Part shown: piece after piece, positions 5,023 through 5,033 of the stretch
How positions within the stretch are numbered: the first letter of the stretch is position 1
Layout: each line of letters opens with the position of its first letter
Source of the DNA: Clostridiaceae bacterium
GTDB taxonomy: Bacteria > Bacillota > Clostridia > Saccharofermentanales > DTU023
Assembly: GCA_012728535.1 (NCBI GenBank)
Contig: JAAYEX010000305.1
Span: forward strand, 1 to 5,033
Reading direction: 5' to 3'
DNA: 5,033 nt
Made by a program: the position numbers and the translations under genes
Notes under the pieces: model-generated
The model's input: the letters and a program-made list of their open reading frames with translations, nothing else
The model's database searches: none
What the model was told of the DNA's origin: nothing

Positions 5023-5033
5023 GAGGCTAATAA

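Overview
The window looks like a chromosomal segment of a Bacillota (Firmicutes) bacterium, probably of the Clostridia type. Three things point that way: strong GGAGG-type ribosome binding sites, a MarR regulator followed by an ABC exporter half-transporter, and a secreted protein ending in three SLH cell-wall-anchoring domains. This assignment is inferred from gene content and signals only; no species is claimed.

Left part (1-2059, minus strand). A MarR-family repressor gene (1330-1860, TTG start) is followed by the first 404 codons of an ABC exporter (1-1212), which runs off the left edge just past its Walker A motif. A perfect TATAAT on the minus strand (2030-2035) with a 12-bp palindrome at the expected transcript start (2009-2020) makes an autoregulated marR-exporter operon likely. 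Between the two genes lie a long stable hairpin (1247-1307) and a second 12-bp palindrome (1230-1241) just ahead of the exporter ribosome binding site.

Middle (1861-2381). This is a 521-bp divergent intergenic region. Besides the marR promoter and leader it holds a cluster of REP/BIME-like palindromic repeats (2082-2200). One is a 33-bp element that is perfectly symmetrical around a single central base, and it overlaps a second, mutually exclusive hairpin.

Right part (2382-4982, plus strand). This is one long reading frame for an exported surface protein: signal peptide, about seven GLUG-type repeats, a Pro/Ala/Asp linker, a module often found ahead of SLH domains, then three SLH domains. 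An in-frame TAA at 3225-3227 splits it. The frame stays open and clearly homologous right through the stop, so the two apparent genes are halves of one interrupted gene (nonsense mutation, sequencing error or, less likely, readthrough). Just after its stop is another copy of the palindromic repeat (21 of 23 bases identical to the upstream copy), so the surface gene is bracketed by this repeat family.

No RNA gene, CRISPR array, complete insertion sequence or transposase gene is visible. I see no clear new defence or enzymatic system. The most notable items are the repeat cluster bracketing the interrupted surface gene, the two-hairpin switch-like structure, and the intra-operon hairpin.
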